Positions 13,380 to 28,900 of a stretch of 64,000 bases of DNA are shown here, in pieces; within the stretch, counting starts at the first letter, position 1, and every line of letters begins with the position of its first letter. Below the pieces are notes generated by a model. It was not told the DNA's origin. It searched no databases and saw only the letters and a program-made list of their open reading frames with translations. Made by a program: the position numbers and the translations under genes. The stretch is from Odontocerum albicorne (Eukaryota; Arthropoda; Insecta; Trichoptera; Odontoceridae). Where the stretch lies: positions 42,112,093-42,176,092 of the forward strand of contig OX463855.1 in NCBI GenBank assembly GCA_949825065.1, read 5' to 3'.

Positions 13380-14179
13380 CGAAACTTGATAGTTTCTTAT
13401 ATATTGAGACTAATTGGCGCAAAACATTTTCGACTCACAAAACACTTTATTTTTAGTTATTTGAGGGTTTTTAATATCGCTGATCAATAATCAGTAAGTA
13501 TTAATATGAAATCAAACAAAAAAAATTTGACTAAACTTGATAGTGTCTTATATATTGAGACTTAAAGACGCCAAAAATTTTCGACTCACAAAACATTTTA
13601 TTTTTAGTTATTTGAGGGTTTTTAATATCGCTGATCAATAATCAGTAAGTATTAATATGAAATCAAACAAAAAAAAATTGACGAAACTTGATAGTTTCTT
13701 ATATATTGAGACTAATTGGCGCAAAAAATTTTCGTTTCACAAAACACTTTATTTTTAGTTATTTGAGGGTTTTTAATATCGCTGATCAATAATCAGTAAG
13801 TATAAATATGAAATCAAACAAAAAAAAATTGACGAAACTTGATAGTTTCTTATATATTGAGACTAATTGGCGCAAAAAATTTTCGTTTCACAAAACACTT
13901 AATTTTTAGTTATTTGAGGGTTTTTAATATCGCTGATCAATAATCAGTAAGTATAAATATGAAATCAAACAAAAAAAATTGAATAAACTTCATAGTGTCT
14001 TATACATGACGCCAAAAGTTTTCGACTATATTTTCGACTATATTGAGTCTTATATATTGAGACTTAAAGACGCAAAAAATTTTCGACTCACAAAACACTT
14101 TATTTTTAGTTATTTGAGGGTTTTTAATATCGCTGATCAATAATCAGTAAGTATTAATATGAAATCAAACAAAAAAAAA
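13380..14179 (+). repeat. ~800-bp block with aberrant monomer, copy 2
   Basis: The partner of the block at about 5785-6584, at a constant offset of 7595 bp. Shared landmarks are GACGCCAAAAATTTTCG at 13567 (5972 in copy 1), two TTTTCGTTTCAC monomers, and the doubled TTTTCGACTATA segment near 14020-14045. Beyond about 14180 the next monomer is class C here but class A in copy 1, which marks the end of the shared block. Confidence 0.85.
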
Positions 14180-14439
14180 TTTACAAAACTTGATAGTGTC
14201 TTATATATTGAGACTTAAAGACGCAAAAAATTTTCGACTCACAAAACACTTTATTTTTAGTTATTTGAGGGTTTTTAATATCGCTGATCAATAATCAGTA
14301 AGTATTAATATGAAATCAAATAAAAAAAAATTGACTTAACTTGATAGTGTCTTATATATTGAGACTTAAAGACGCAAAAAATTTTCGACTCACAAAACAC
14401 TTTATTTTTAGTTATTTGAGGGTTTTTAATATCGCTGAT

Positions 14440-15480
14440 CAATAATCAGTTAGTATTAATATGAAATCAAACAACAAAAAATTGACGAAACTTGATAGTT
14501 GTTTATATTGAGACGAATATTCGCAAAAAATTTTCGACTCACAAAACACTTTATTTTTAGTTATTTGAGGGTTTTTAATATCGCTGATCAATAATCAGTA
14601 AGTATTAATATGAAATCAAACAACAAAAAATTGACGAAACTTGATAGTTCCTTATATATTGAGACTAATTGGCGCAAAAAATTTTCGACTCACAAAACAC
14701 TTTATTTTTAGTTATTTGAGGGTTTTTAATATCGCTGATCAATAATCAGTAAGTATTAATATGAAATCAAACAAAAAAAAATTAATATCAAATCAAACTA
14801 AAAAAATTTTGATAGTTTCTTATATAATATATTGAGACTAATTGGCGCAAAAAATTTTCGACTCACAAAACACTTTATTTTTAGTTATTTGAGGGTTTTT
14901 AATATCGCTGATCAATAATCAGTAAGTATTAATATGAAATCAATCAACAAAAAATTGACGAAACTTGATAGTTGTTTATATTGAGACGAAAATTCGCAAA
15001 CAATTTTCGACTCACAAAACACTTTATTTTTAGTTATTTGAGGGTTTTTAATATCGCTGATCAATAATAAGTAAGTATTAATATGAAATCAAACAACAAA
15101 AAATTGACGAAACTTGATAGTTTCTTATATATTGAGACTAATTGGCGCAAAAAATTTTCGACTCACAAAACACTTTATTTTTAGTTATTTGAGGGTTTTT
15201 AATATCGCTGATCAATAATCAGTAAGTATTAATATGAAATCAAACAAAAAAAAATTAATATGAAATCAAACCAAAAAAAATTTGATAGTTTCTTATATAT
15301 TGAGACTAATTGGCGCAAAAAATTTTCGACTCACAAAACACTTTATTTTTAGTTATTTGAGGGTTTTTAATATCGCTGATCAATAAGCAGTAAGTATTAA
15401 TATGAAATCAAACAACAAAAAATTGACGAAACTTGATAGTTGTTTATATTGAGACGAAAATTCGCAAAAAATTTTCGACT
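14440..15480 (+). repeat. Cluster of divergent monomers with internal duplications
   Basis: This stretch has monomers with AACAACAAAAAATTGACG followed by GATAGTTGTTTATATTGAGACGAA and ATTCGCAAA, near 14490, 14965 and 15430. It also has two monomers, near 14781 and 15254, in which ATTAATAT(G/C)AAATCAAAC and its A-tract are repeated inside the unit, giving longer monomers. The 14.8-kb copy also has an extra ATATA. Related GATAGTTGTTTATATTG monomers recur near 56310 and 61900. These are the most divergent monomers in the window, but they remain clearly the same satellite. Confidence 0.8.
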
Positions 15481-17286
15481 CACAAAACACTTTATTTTTA
15501 GTTATTTGAGGGTTTTTAATATCGCTGATCAATAATCAGTAAGTATTAATATGAAATCAAACAAAAAAAATTTGACTTAACTTGATAGTGTCTTATATAT
15601 TGAGACTTAAAGACGCAAAAAATTTTCGACTCACAAAACACTTTATTTTTAGTTATTTGAGGGTTTTTAATATCGCTGATCAATAATCAGTAAGTATTAA
15701 TATGAAATCAAACAAAAAAAAATTGACGAAACTTGATAGTTTCTTATATATTGAGACTAATTGGCGCAAAAAAATTTCGACTCACAAAACACTGTATTTT
15801 TAGTTATTTGAGGGTTTTTAATATCGCTGATCAATAATCAGTAAGTATTAATATGAAATCAAACAAAAAAAATTTGACTTAACTTGATAGTGTCTTATAT
15901 ATTGAGACTTAAAGACGCAAAAAATTTTCGACTCACAAAACACTTTATTTTTAGTTATTTGAAGGTTTTTAATATCGCTGATCAATAATCAGTAAGTATT
16001 AATATGAAATCAAATAAAAAAAAATTGACTTAACTTGATAGTGTCTTATATATTGAGACTTAAAGACGCAAAAAATTTTCGACTCACAAAACACTTTATT
16101 TTTAGTTATTTGAGGGTTTTTAATATCGCTGATCAATAATCAGTAAGTATTAATATGAAATCAAACAAAAAAAAAAATTGACGAAACTTGATAGTTTCTT
16201 ATATATTGAGACTAATTGGCGCAAAAAAATTTCGACTCACAAAACACTGTATTTTTAGTTATTTGAGGGTTTTTAATATCGCTGATCAATAATAAGTAAG
16301 TATTAATATGAAATCAAACAAAAAAAATTTGACTTAACTTGATAGTGTCTTATATATTGAGACTTAAAGACGCAAAAAATTTTCGACTCATAAAACACCT
16401 TATTTTTAGTTATTTGAAGGTTTTTAATATCGCTGATCAATAATCAGTAAGTATTAATATGAAATCAAACAAAAAAAAATTGACTAAACTTGATGGTGTC
16501 TTATATATTGAGACTTAGAGACGTCAAAAATTTTCGACTCACAAAACACTTTATTTTTAGTTATTTGAGGGTTTTTAATATCGCTGATCAATAATCAGTA
16601 AGTATTAATATGAAATCAAACAAAAAAAAATTGACGAAACTTGATAGTTTCTTATATATTGAGACTAATTGGCGCAAAAAATTTCCGACTCACAAAACAC
16701 TTTATTTTTAGTTATTTGAGGGTTTTTAATATCGCTGATCAATAATCAGTAAGTATTAATATGAAATCAAACAAAAAAAAATTGACTAAACTTGATGGTG
16801 TCTTATATATTGAGACTTAGAGACGCCAAAAATTTTCGACTCACAAAACACTATATTTTTAGTTATTTGCGGGTTTTTAATATCGCTGATCAATAATCAG
16901 TAAGTATTAATATGAAATCAAACAAAAAAAAATTGACGAAACTTGATAGTTTCTTATATATTGAGACTAATTGGCGCAAAAAATTTTCGTTTCACAAAAC
17001 ACTTTATTTTTAGTTATTTGAGGGTTTTAAATATCGCTGATCAATAATCAGTAAGTATTAATATGAAATCAAACAAAAAAAAATTGACTAAACTTGATAG
17101 TGTCTTATATATTGAGACTTAAAGACGCAAAAAAATTTCGACTCACAAAACACTTTATTTTTAGTTATTTGAGGGTTTTAAATATCGCTGATCAATAATC
17201 AGTAAGTATTAATATGAAATCAAACAAAAAAAATTTGACTTAACTTGATAGTGTCTTATATATTGAGACTTAAAGACGCAAAAAAT

Positions 17287-18738
17287 TTTCGACTCACAAA
17301 ACACTTTATTTTTAGTTATTTGAGGGTTTTTAATATCGCTGATCAATAATCAGTAAGTATTAATATGAAATCAAACAAAAAAAATTGACGAAACTTGATA
17401 GTTTCTTATATATTGAGACTAATTGGCGCAAAAAATTTTCGACTCACAAAACACTTTATTTTTAGTTATTTGAGGGTTTTTAATATCGCTGATCAATAAT
17501 CAGTAAGTATTAATATGAAATCAAACAAAAAAAAATTTACAAAACTTGATAGTGTCTTATATATTGAGACTTAAATACGCAAAAAATTTTAGACTCACAA
17601 AACACTTTATTTTTAGTTATTTGAGGGTTTTTAATATCGCTGATCAATAATCAGTAAGTATTAATATGAAATCAAACAAAAAAAAAATTACAAAACTTGA
17701 TAGTGTCTTATATATTGAGACTTAAAGACGCAAAAAATTTTCGACTCACAAAACACTTTATTTTTAGTTATTTGAGGGTTTTTAATATCGCTGATCAATA
17801 ATCAGTAAGTATTAATATGAAATCAAACAAAAAAAAATTGACGAAACTTGATAGTTTCTTATATATTGAGACTAATTGGCGCAAAAAATTTTCGACTCAC
17901 AAAACACTTTATTTTTAGTTATTTGAGGGTTTTTAATATCGCTGATCAATAATCAGAAAGTATTAATATGAAATCAAACAAAAAAAAATTGACTAAACTT
18001 GATAGTGTCTTATATATTGAGACTTAAAGACGCAAAAAATTTTCGACTCACAAAACACTTTATTTTTAGGTATTTGAGGGTTTTTAATATCGCTGATCAA
18101 TAATCAGTAAGTATTAATATGAAATCAAACAAAAAAAAATTGACAAAAGTTGATAGTTTCTTATATATTGAGACTAATTGGCGCAAAATATTTTCGACTC
18201 ACAAAACACTTTATTTTTAGTTATTTGAGGGTTTTTAATATCGCTGATCAATAATCAGTAAGTATTAATATGAAATCAAACAAAAAAAAATTTACAAAAC
18301 TTGATAGTGTCTTATATATTGAGACTTAAAGACGCAAAAAATTTTCGACTCACAAAACACTTTATTTTTAGTTATTTGAGGGTTTTTAATATCGCTGATC
18401 AATAATCAGTAAGTATTAATATGAAATCAAACAAAAAAAAATTGACGAAACTTGAAAGTTTCCAATATATTGAGACTTAAAGACGCAAAAAATTTTCGAC
18501 TAACAAAACACTTTATTTTTAGTTATTTGAGGGTTTTTAATATCGCTGATCAATAATCAGTAAGTATTAATATGAAATCAAACAACAAATAATTGACTAA
18601 ACTTGATATTGTCTTATATATTGAGACTTAAATACGTCAAAAATTTTCGACTTACAAAACACTTTATTTTTAGTTATTTGAGGGTTTTTAATATCGCTTA
18701 TCAATAATCAGTAAGTATTAATATGAAATCAAACAAAA
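17287..18738 (+). repeat. 1.45-kb duplicated block, copy 1
   Basis: About ten monomers repeated at a constant offset of 4528 bp at 21815-23266. Shared diagnostics are the shortened A-tract near 17380, TTAAATACGC at 17571 (22099), the rare GACAAAAGTTGATAG at 18142 (22670), and the class F monomer with CAAATAATTG at 18586 (23114). After the shared block the two copies continue with different monomers (class A here, GAATAAAC class there). Confidence 0.85.
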
Positions 18739-21700
18739 AAAAATTGACGAAACTTGATAGTTTCTTATATATTGAGACTAATTGGCGCAAAAAAATTTCG
18801 ACTCACAAAACACTGTATTTTTAGTTATTTGAGGGTTTTTAATATCGCTGATCAATAATCAGTAAGTATTAATATGAAATCAAACAAAAAAAAATTGACT
18901 TAACTTGATAGTGTCTTATATATTGAGACTTAAAGACGCAAAAAATTTTCGACTCACAAAACACTTTATTTTTAGTTATTTGAAGGTTTTTAATATCGCT
19001 GATCAATAATCAGTAAGTATTAATATGAAATCAAATAAAAAAAAATTGACTAAACTTGATAGTGTCTTATATATTGAGACTTAAAGACGCAAAAAATTTT
19101 CGACTCACAAAACACTTTATTTTTAGTTATTTGAGGGTTTTTAATATCGCTGATCAATAATCAGTAAGTATTAATATGAAATCAAACAAAAACAAAAATT
19201 GACGAAACTTGATAGTTTCTTATATATTGAGACTAATTGGCGCAAAAAAATTTTGACTCACAAAACACTGTATTTTTAGTTATTTGAGGGTTTTTAATAT
19301 CGCTGATCAATAATAAGTAAGTATTAATATGAAATCAAACAAAAAAAATTTGACTTAACTTGATAGTGTCTTATATATTGAGACTTAAAGACGCAAAGAA
19401 TTTTCGACTCACAAAACACTTTATTTTTAGTTATTTGAAGGTTTTTAATATCGCTGATCAATAATCAGTAAGTATTAATATGAAATCAAATAAAAAAAAT
19501 TGACTAAACTTGATAGTGTCTTATATATTGAGACTTAAAGACGCAAAAAATTTTCGACTCACAAAACACTTTATTTTTAGTTATTTGAGGGTTTTTAATA
19601 TCGCTGATCAATAATCAGTAAGTATTAATATGAAATCAAACAAAAAAAAATTGACGAAACTTGATAGTTTCTTATATATTGAGACTAATTGGCGCAAAAA
19701 ATTTCCGACTCACAAAACACTTTATTTTTAGTTATTTGAGGGTTTTTAATATCGCTGATCAATAATCAGTAAGTATTAATATGAAATCAAACAAAAAAAA
19801 ATTGACTAAACTTGATGGTGTCTTATATATTGAGACTTAGAGACGCCAAAAATTTTCGACTCACAAAACACTATATTTTTAGTTATTTGCGGGTTTTTAA
19901 TATCGCTGATCAATAATCAGTAAGTATTTATATGAAATCAAACAAAAAAAAATTGACGAAACTTGATAGTTTCTTATATATTGAGACTAATTGGCGCAAA
20001 AAATTTTCGACTCACAAAACACTTTATTTTTAGTTATTTGAGGGTTTTTAATATCGCTGATCAATAATCAGTAAGTATTAATATGAAATCAAACAAAAAA
20101 AATTAGACTAAACTTGATAGTGTCTTATATATTGAGACTTAAAGACGCCAAAAATTTTCGACTCACAAAACATTTTATTTTTAGTTATTTGAGGGTTTTT
20201 AATATCGCTGATCAATAATCAGTAAGTATTAATATGAAATCAAACAAAAAAAAATTGACGAAACTTGATAGTTTCTTATATATTGAGACTAATTGGCGCA
20301 AAAAATTTTCGTTTCACAAAACACTTTATTTTTAGTTATTTGAGGGTTTTAAATATCGCTGATCAATAATCAGTAAGTATTAATATGAAATCAAACAAAA
20401 AAAAATTGACTTAACTTGATAGTGTCTTATATATTGAGACTTAAAGACGCAAAAAATTTTCGACTCACAAAACACTTTATTTTTAGTTATTTGAGGGTTT
20501 TTAATATCGCTGATCAATAATCAGTAAGTATTAATATGAAATCAAACAAAAAAAATTTGACTTAACTTGATAGTGTCTTATATATTGAGACTTAAAGACG
20601 CAAAAAATTTTCGACTCACAAAACACTTTATTTTTAGTTATTTGAGGGTTTTTAATATCGCTGATCAATAATCAGTAAGTATTAATATGAAATCAAACAA
20701 AAAAAAATTGACGAAACTTGATAGTTTCTTATATATTGAGACTAATTGGCGCAAAAAATTTTCGACTCACAAAACACTTTATTTTTAGTTATTTGAGGGT
20801 TTTTAATATCGCTGATCAATAATCAGTAAGTATTAATATGAAATCAAACAAAAAAAAATTACAAAACTTGATAGTGTCTTATATATTGAGACTTAAAGAC
20901 GCAAAAAAATTTCGACTCACAAAACACTTTATTTTTAGTTATTTGAGGGTTTTTAATATCGCTGATCAATAATCAGTAAGTATTAATATGAAATCAAACA
21001 AAAAAAATTGACGAAACTTGATAGTTTCTTATATATTGAGACTAATTGGCGCAAAACATTTTCGACTCACAAAACACTTTATTTTTAGTTATTTGAGGGT
21101 TTTTAATATCGCTGATCAATAATCAGTAAGTATTAATATGAAATCAAATAAAAAAAAATTGACTAAACTTGATAGTGTCTTATATATTGAGACTTAAAGA
21201 CGCAAAAAATTTTCGACTCACAAAACACTTTATTTTTAGGTATTTGAGGGTTTTTAATATCGCTGATCAATAATCAGTAAGTATTAATATGAAATCAAAC
21301 AAAAAAAAATTGACAAAACTTGATAGTTTCTTATATATTGAGACTAATTGGCGCAAAACATTTTCGACTCACAAAACACTTTATTTTTAGTTATTTGAGG
21401 GTTTTTAATATCGCTGATCAATAATCAGTAAGTATTAATATGAAATCAATCAAAAAAAAATTGACGAAACTTGATAGTTTCTTATATATTGAGACTAATT
21501 GGCGCAAAAAATTTTCGACTCACAAAACACTTTATTTTTAGTTATTTGAGGGTTTTTAATATCGCTGATCAATAATCAGTAAGTATTAATATGAAATCAA
21601 ACAAAAAAAAATTGACGAAACTTGATAGTTTCTTATATATTGAGACTAATTGGCGCAAAAAATTTTAGACTCACAAAACACTTTATTTTTAGTTATTTGA

Positions 21701-21814
21701 GGGTTTTTAATATCGCTGATCAATAATCAGTAAGTATAAATATGAAATCAAACAAAAAAAAATTGACAAAACTTGATAGTTTCTTATATATTGAGACTAA
21801 TTGGCGCAAAACAT

Positions 21815-23266
21815 TTTCGACTCACAAAACACTTTATTTTTAGTTATTTGAGGGTTTTTAATATCGCTGATCAATAATCAGTAAGTATTAATATGAAATC
21901 AAACAAAAAAAATTGACGAAACTTGATAGTTTCTTATATATTGAGACTAATTGGCGCAAAAAATTTTCGACTCACAAAACACTTTATTTTTAGTTATTTG
22001 AGGGTTTTTAATATCGCTGATCAATAATCAGTAAGTATTAATATGAAATCAAACAAAAAAAAATTTACAAAACTTGATAGTGTCTTATATATTGAGACTT
22101 AAATACGCAAAAAATTTTAGACTCACAAAACACTTTATTTTTAGTTATTTGAGGGTTTTTAATATCGCTGATCAATAATCAGTAAGTATTAATATGAAAT
22201 CAAACAAAAAAAAAATTACAAAACTTGATAGTGTCTTATATATTGAGACTTAAAGACGCAAAAAATTTTCGACTCACAAAACACTTTATTTTTAGTTATT
22301 TGAGGGTTTTTAATATCGCTGATCAATAATCAGTAAGTATTAATATGAAATCAAACAAAAAAAAATTGACGAAACTTGATAGTTTCTTATATATTGAGAC
22401 TAATTGGCGCAAAAAATTTTCGACTCACAAAACACTTTATTTTTAGTTATTTGAGGGTTTTTAATATCGCTGATCAATAATCAGAAAGTATTAATATGAA
22501 ATCAAACAAAAAAAAATTGACTAAACTTGATAGTGTCTTATATATTGAGACTTAAAGACGCAAAAAATTTTCGACTCACAAAACACTTTATTTTTAGGTA
22601 TTTGAGGGTTTTTAATATCGCTGATCAATAATCAGTAAGTATTAATATGAAATCAAACAAAAAAAAATTGACAAAAGTTGATAGTTTCTTATATATTGAG
22701 ACTAATTGGCGCAAAATATTTTCGACTCACAAAACACTTTATTTTTAGTTATTTGAGGGTTTTTAATATCGCTGATCAATAATCAGTAAGTATTAATATG
22801 AAATCAAACAAAAAAAAATTTACAAAACTTGATAGTGTCTTATATATTGAGACTTAAAGACGCAAAAAATTTTCGACTCACAAAACACTTTATTTTTAGT
22901 TATTTGAGGGTTTTTAATATCGCTGATCAATAATCAGTAAGTATTAATATGAAATCAAACAAAAAAAAATTGACGAAACTTGAAAGTTTCCAATATATTG
23001 AGACTTAAAGACGCAAAAAATTTTCGACTAACAAAACACTTTATTTTTAGTTATTTGAGGGTTTTTAATATCGCTGATCAATAATCAGTAAGTATTAATA
23101 TGAAATCAAACAACAAATAATTGACTAAACTTGATATTGTCTTATATATTGAGACTTAAATACGTCAAAAATTTTCGACTTACAAAACACTTTATTTTTA
23201 GTTATTTGAGGGTTTTTAATATCGCTTATCAATAATCAGTAAGTATTAATATGAAATCAAACAAAA
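21815..23266 (+). repeat. 1.45-kb duplicated block, copy 2
   Basis: The partner of 17287-18738, colinear over about ten monomers including all private variants listed there. The conservation of single-base private variants across about 1.45 kb excludes independent origin of the monomer order and shows segmental copying within the array. The left and right limits are set by loss of linked variants and are good to within about one monomer. Confidence 0.85.
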
Positions 23267-24899
23267 AAAATTGAATAAACTTGATGGTGTCTTATATATT
23301 GAGACTTAAAGACGCAAAAAATTTTCGACTCACAAAACATTTTATTTTTAGTTATTTGAGGGTTTTTAATATCGCTGATCAATAATCAGTAAGTATTAAT
23401 ATGAAATCAAACAAAAAAAAATTGACGAAACTTGATAGTTTCTTATATATTGAGACTAATTGGCGCAAAAAATTTTCGACTCACAAAACACTTTATTTTT
23501 AGTTATTTGAGGGTTTTAAATATCGCTGATCAATAATCAGTAAGTATAAATATGAAATCAAACAAAAAAAAATTGACTAAACTTGATAGTGTCTTATATA
23601 TTGAGACTTAAAGACGCAAAAAATTTTCGACTCACAAAACATTTTATTTTTAGTTATTTGAGGGTTTTTAATATCGCTGATCAATAATCAGTAAGTATTA
23701 ATATGAAATCAAACAAAAAAAATTGAATAAACTTGATAGTGTCATATATTGCGACTTAAAGACGCAAAAAATTTTCGACTTACAAAACACTTTATTTTTA
23801 GTTATTTGAGGGTTTTTAATATCGCTGATCAATAATCAGTAAGTATTAATATGAAATCAAACAAAAAAAAATTGACGAAACTTGATAGTTTCTTATATAT
23901 TGAGACTAATTGGCGCAAAAAATTTTCGTTTCACAAAACACTTAATTTTTAGTTATTTGAGGGTTTTTAATATCGCTGATCAATAATCAGTAAGTATAAA
24001 TATGAAATCAAACAAAAAAAATTGAATAAACTTGATAGTGTCTTATACATGACGCCAAAAGTTTTCGACTCACAAAACACTTTATTTTTAGTTATTTGAG
24101 GGGTTTTAATATCGCTTATCAATAATAAGTAAGTATTAATATGAAATCAAACAAAAAAAAATTGACGAAACTTGAAAGTTTCCAATATATTGAGACTTAA
24201 AGACGCAAAAAATTTTCGACTAACAAAACACTTTATTTTTAGTTATTTGAGGGTTTTTAATATCGCTGATCAATAATCAGTAAGTATAAATATGAAATCA
24301 AACACAAAAAAAATTGACTAAACTTAATTGTGTCTTATATATTGAGACTTAAAGACGCAAAAAATTTTCGACTCACAAAACACTTTATTTTTAGTTATTT
24401 GAGGGTTTTTAATATCGCTGATCAATAATCAGTAAGTATTAATATGAAATCAAACAAAAAAAAATTGACGAAACTTGATAGTTTCTTATATATTGAGACT
24501 AATTGGCGCAAAAAAATTTCGACTCACAAAACACTGTATTTTTAGTTATTTGAGGGTTTTTAATATCGCTGATCAATAATCAGTAAGTATAAATATGAAA
24601 TCAAACAAAAAAAATTTGACTTAACTTGATAGTGTCTTATATATTGAGACTTAAAGACGCAAAAAATTTTCGACTCACAAAACACTTTATTTTTAGTTAT
24701 TTGAAGGTTTTTAATATCGCTGATCAATAATCAGTAAGTATTAATATGAAATCAAATAAAAAAAAATTGACTAAACTTGATAGTGTCTTATATATTGAGA
24801 CTTAAAGACGCAAAAAAATTTCGACTCACAAAACACTTTATTTTTAGTTATTTGAGGGTTTTTAATATCGCTGATCAATAATCAGTAAGTATTAATATG

Positions 24900-25790
24900 A
24901 AATCAAACAAAAAAAAATTGACGAAACTTGATAGTTTCTTATATATTGAGACTAATTGGCGCAAAAAATTTTCGTTTCTCAAAACACTTAATTTTTAGTT
25001 ATTTGAGGGTTTTTAATATCGCTGATCAATAATCAGTAAGTATAAATATGAAATCAAACAAAAAAAATTGAATAAACTTGATAGTGTCTTATACATGACG
25101 CCAAAAGTTTTCGACTCACAAAACACTTTATTTTTAGTTATTTGAGGGGTTTTAATATCGCTTATCAATAATAAGTAAGTATTAATATGAAATCAAACAA
25201 AAAAAATTTGACTAAACTTGATAGTGTCTTATATATTGAGACTTAAAGACGCAAAAAATTTTCGACTCACAAAACACTTTATTTTTAGTTATTTGAGGGT
25301 TTTTAATATCGCTGATCAATAATCAGTAAGTATTAATATGAAATCAAACAAAAAAAAATTGACGAAACTTGATAGTTTCTTATATATTGAGACTAATTGG
25401 CGCAAAAAATTTTCGTTTCACTAAACACTTAATTTTTAGTTATTTGAGGGTTTTTAATATCGCTGATCAATTATCAGTAAGTATAAATATGAAATCAAAC
25501 AAAAAAAATTGAATAAACTTGATAGTGTCTTATACATGACGCCAAAAGTTTTCGACTCACAAAACACTTTATTTTTAGTTATTTGAGGGGTTTTAATATC
25601 GCTTATCAATAATAAGTAAGTATTAATATGAAATCAAACAAAAAAAATTTGACTAAACTTTATAGTGTCTTATATATTGAGACTTAAAGACGCAAAAAAT
25701 TTTCGACTCACAAAACACTTTATTTTTAGTTATTTGAGGGTTTTTAATATCGCTGATCAATAATCAGTAAGTATTAATATGAAATCAAAC
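24900..25790 (+). repeat. 441-bp (3-mer) tandem duplication
   Basis: The shortened monomer with GATAGTGTCTTATACATGAC occurs with TATAC at 25090 and 25531, 441 bp apart, preceded in both cases by a class A monomer with TTTTCGTTTC and CACTTAATTTTTAG. The offset equals three monomers less about 12 bp, the length missing from the shortened monomer. A related copy lies at 24044. Small private differences (TTTCTCAAAAC against TTTCACTAAAC) show the duplication is not brand new. Confidence 0.75.
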
Positions 25791-25974
25791 AAAAAAAAAT
25801 TGACGAAACTTGAAAGTTTCCAATATATTGAGACTTAAAGACGCAAAAAAATTTCGACTAACAAAACACTTTATTTTTAGTTATTTGAGGGTTTTTAATA
25901 TCGCTGATCAATAATCAGTAAGTATTAATATGAAATCAAACAAAAAAAAAATTGACTAAACTTGATTGTGTCTT

Positions 25975-28900
25975 ATATATTGAGACTTAAAGACGCAAAA
26001 AATTTTCGACTCACGAAACACTTTATTTTTAGTTATTTGAGGGTTTTTAATATCGCTGATCAATAATCAGTAAGTATTAATATGAAATCAAACAAAAAAA
26101 AATTGACGAAACTTGATAGTTTCTTATATATTGAGACTAATTGGCGCAAAAAATTTCGACTCACAAAACACTGTATTTTTAGTTATTTGAGGGTTTTTAA
26201 TATCGCTGATCAATAATCAGTAAGTATTGATATGAAATCAAACAAAAAAAAAAATTGACTAAACTTGATTGTGTCTTATATATTGAGACTTAAAGACGCA
26301 AAAAATTTTCGACTCACAAAACACTTTATTTTTAGATATTTGAAGGTTTTTAATATCGCTGATCAATAATCAGTAAGTATTAATATGAAATCAAATAAAA
26401 AAAAATTGACTAAACTTGATAGTGTCTTATATATTGCGACTTAAAGACGCAAAAAATTTTCGACTCACAAAACACTTTATTTTTAGTTATTTGAGGGTTT
26501 TTAATATCGCTGATCAATAATCAGTAAGTATTAATATGAAATCAAACAAAAAAAAAAATTGACGAAACTTGATAGTTTCTTATATATTGAGACTAATTGG
26601 CGCAAAAAAAATTCGACTCACAAAACACTGTATTTTTAGTTATTTGAGGGTTTTTAATATCGCTGATCAATAATAAGTAAGTATTAATATGAAATCAAAC
26701 AAAAAAAATTTGACTTAACTTGATAGTGTCTTATATATTGAGACTTAAAGACGCAAAAAATTTTCGACTCACAAAACACTTTATTTTTAGTTATTTGAAG
26801 GTTTTTAATATCGCTGATCAATAATCAGTAAGTGTTAATATGAAATCAAACAAAAAAAAATTGACGAAACTTGATAGTTTCTTATATATTGAGACTAATT
26901 GGCGCAAAAAATTTCCGACTCACAAAACACTTTATTTTTAGTTATTTGAGGGTTTTTAATATCGCTGATCAATAATCAGTAAGTATTAATATGAAATCAA
27001 ACAAAAAAAAATTGACGAAACTTGAAAGTTTCCAATATATTGAGACTTAAAGACGCAAAAAAATTTCGACTCACAAAACACTTTATTTTTAGTTATTTGA
27101 GGGTTTTTAATATCGCTTATCAATAATCAGTAAGTATTAATATGAAATCAAACAAAAAAAATTGAATAAACTTGATGGTGTCTTATATATTGAGACTTAG
27201 AGACGCCAAAAATTTTCGACTCACAAAACACTTTATTTTTAGTTATTTGCGGGTTTTTAATATCGCTGATCAATAATCAGTAAGTATTAAGATGAAATCA
27301 AACAAAAAAAAATTGACTAAACTTGATAGTGTCTTATATATTGAGACTTAAAGACGCAAAAAATTTTCGACTCGCAAAACACTTTATTTTTAGTTATTTG
27401 AGGGTTTTTAATATCGCTGATCAATAATCAGTAAGTATTAATATGAAATCAAACAAAAAAAAATTGACGAAACTTGATAGTTTCTTATATATTGAGACTA
27501 ATTGGCGCAAAAAATTTTCGACTCACAAAACACTTTATTTTTAGTTATTTGAGGGTTTTTAATATCGCTGATCAATAATCAGTAAGTATTAATATGAAAT
27601 CAAACAAAAAAATTTGACTTAACTTGATAGTGTCTTATATATTGAGACTTAAAGACGCAAAAAATTTTCGACTCACAAAACACTTTATTTTTAGTTATTT
27701 GAAGGTTTTTAATATCGCTGATCAATAATCAGTAAGTATTAATATGAAATCAAATAAAAAAAAATTGACTAAACTTGATAGTGTCTTATATATTGAGACT
27801 TAAAGACGCAAAAAATTTTCGACTCACAAAACACTTTATTTTTAGTTATTTGAGGGTTTTTAATATCGCTGATCAATAATCAGTAAGTATTAATATGAAA
27901 TCAAACAAAAAAAAATTGAATAAACTTGATGGTGTCTTATATATTGAGACTTAAAGACGCAAAAAATTTTCGACTCACAAAACATTTTATTTTTAGTTAT
28001 TTGAGGGTTTTTAATATCGCTGATCAATAATCAGTAAGTATTAATATGAAATCAAACAACAAATAATTGACTAAACTTGATATTGTCTTATATATTGAGA
28101 CTTAAATACGTCAAAAATTTTCGACTTACAAAACACTTTATTTTTAGTTATTTGAGGGTTTTTAATATCGCTTATCAATAATCAGTAAGTATTAATATGA
28201 AATCAAACAAAAAAAATTGAATAAACTTGATGGTGTCTTATATATTGAGACTTAAAGACGCAAAAAATTTTCGACTCACAAAACATTTTATTTTTAGTTA
28301 TTTGAGGGTTTTTAATATCGCTGATCAATAATCAGTAAGTATTAATATGAAATCAAACAAAAAAAAATTGACGAAACTTGATAGTTTCTTATATATTGAG
28401 ACTAATTGGCGCAAAAAATTTTCGACTCACAAAACACTTTATTTTTAGTTATTTGAGGGTTTTTAATATCGCTGATCAATAATCAGTAAGTATAAATATG
28501 AAATCAAACAAAAAAAATTGAATAAACTTGATAGTGTCTTATACATGACGCCAAAAGTTTTCGACTCACAAAACACTTTATTTTTAGTTATTTGAGGGGT
28601 TTTAATATCGCTTATCAATAATAAGTAAGTATTAATATGAAATCAAACAAAAAAAATTTGACTAAACTTGATAGTGTCTTATATATTGAGACTTAAAGAC
28701 GCAAAAAATTTTCGACTCACAAAACACTTTATTTTTAGTTATTTGAGGGTTTTTAATATCGCTGATCAATAATCAGTAAGTATTAATATGAAATCAAACA
28801 AAAAAAAATTGACGAAACTTGATAGTTTCTTATATATTGAGACTAATTGGCGCAAAAAATTTCGACTCACAAAACACTGTATTTTTAGTTATTTGAGGGT

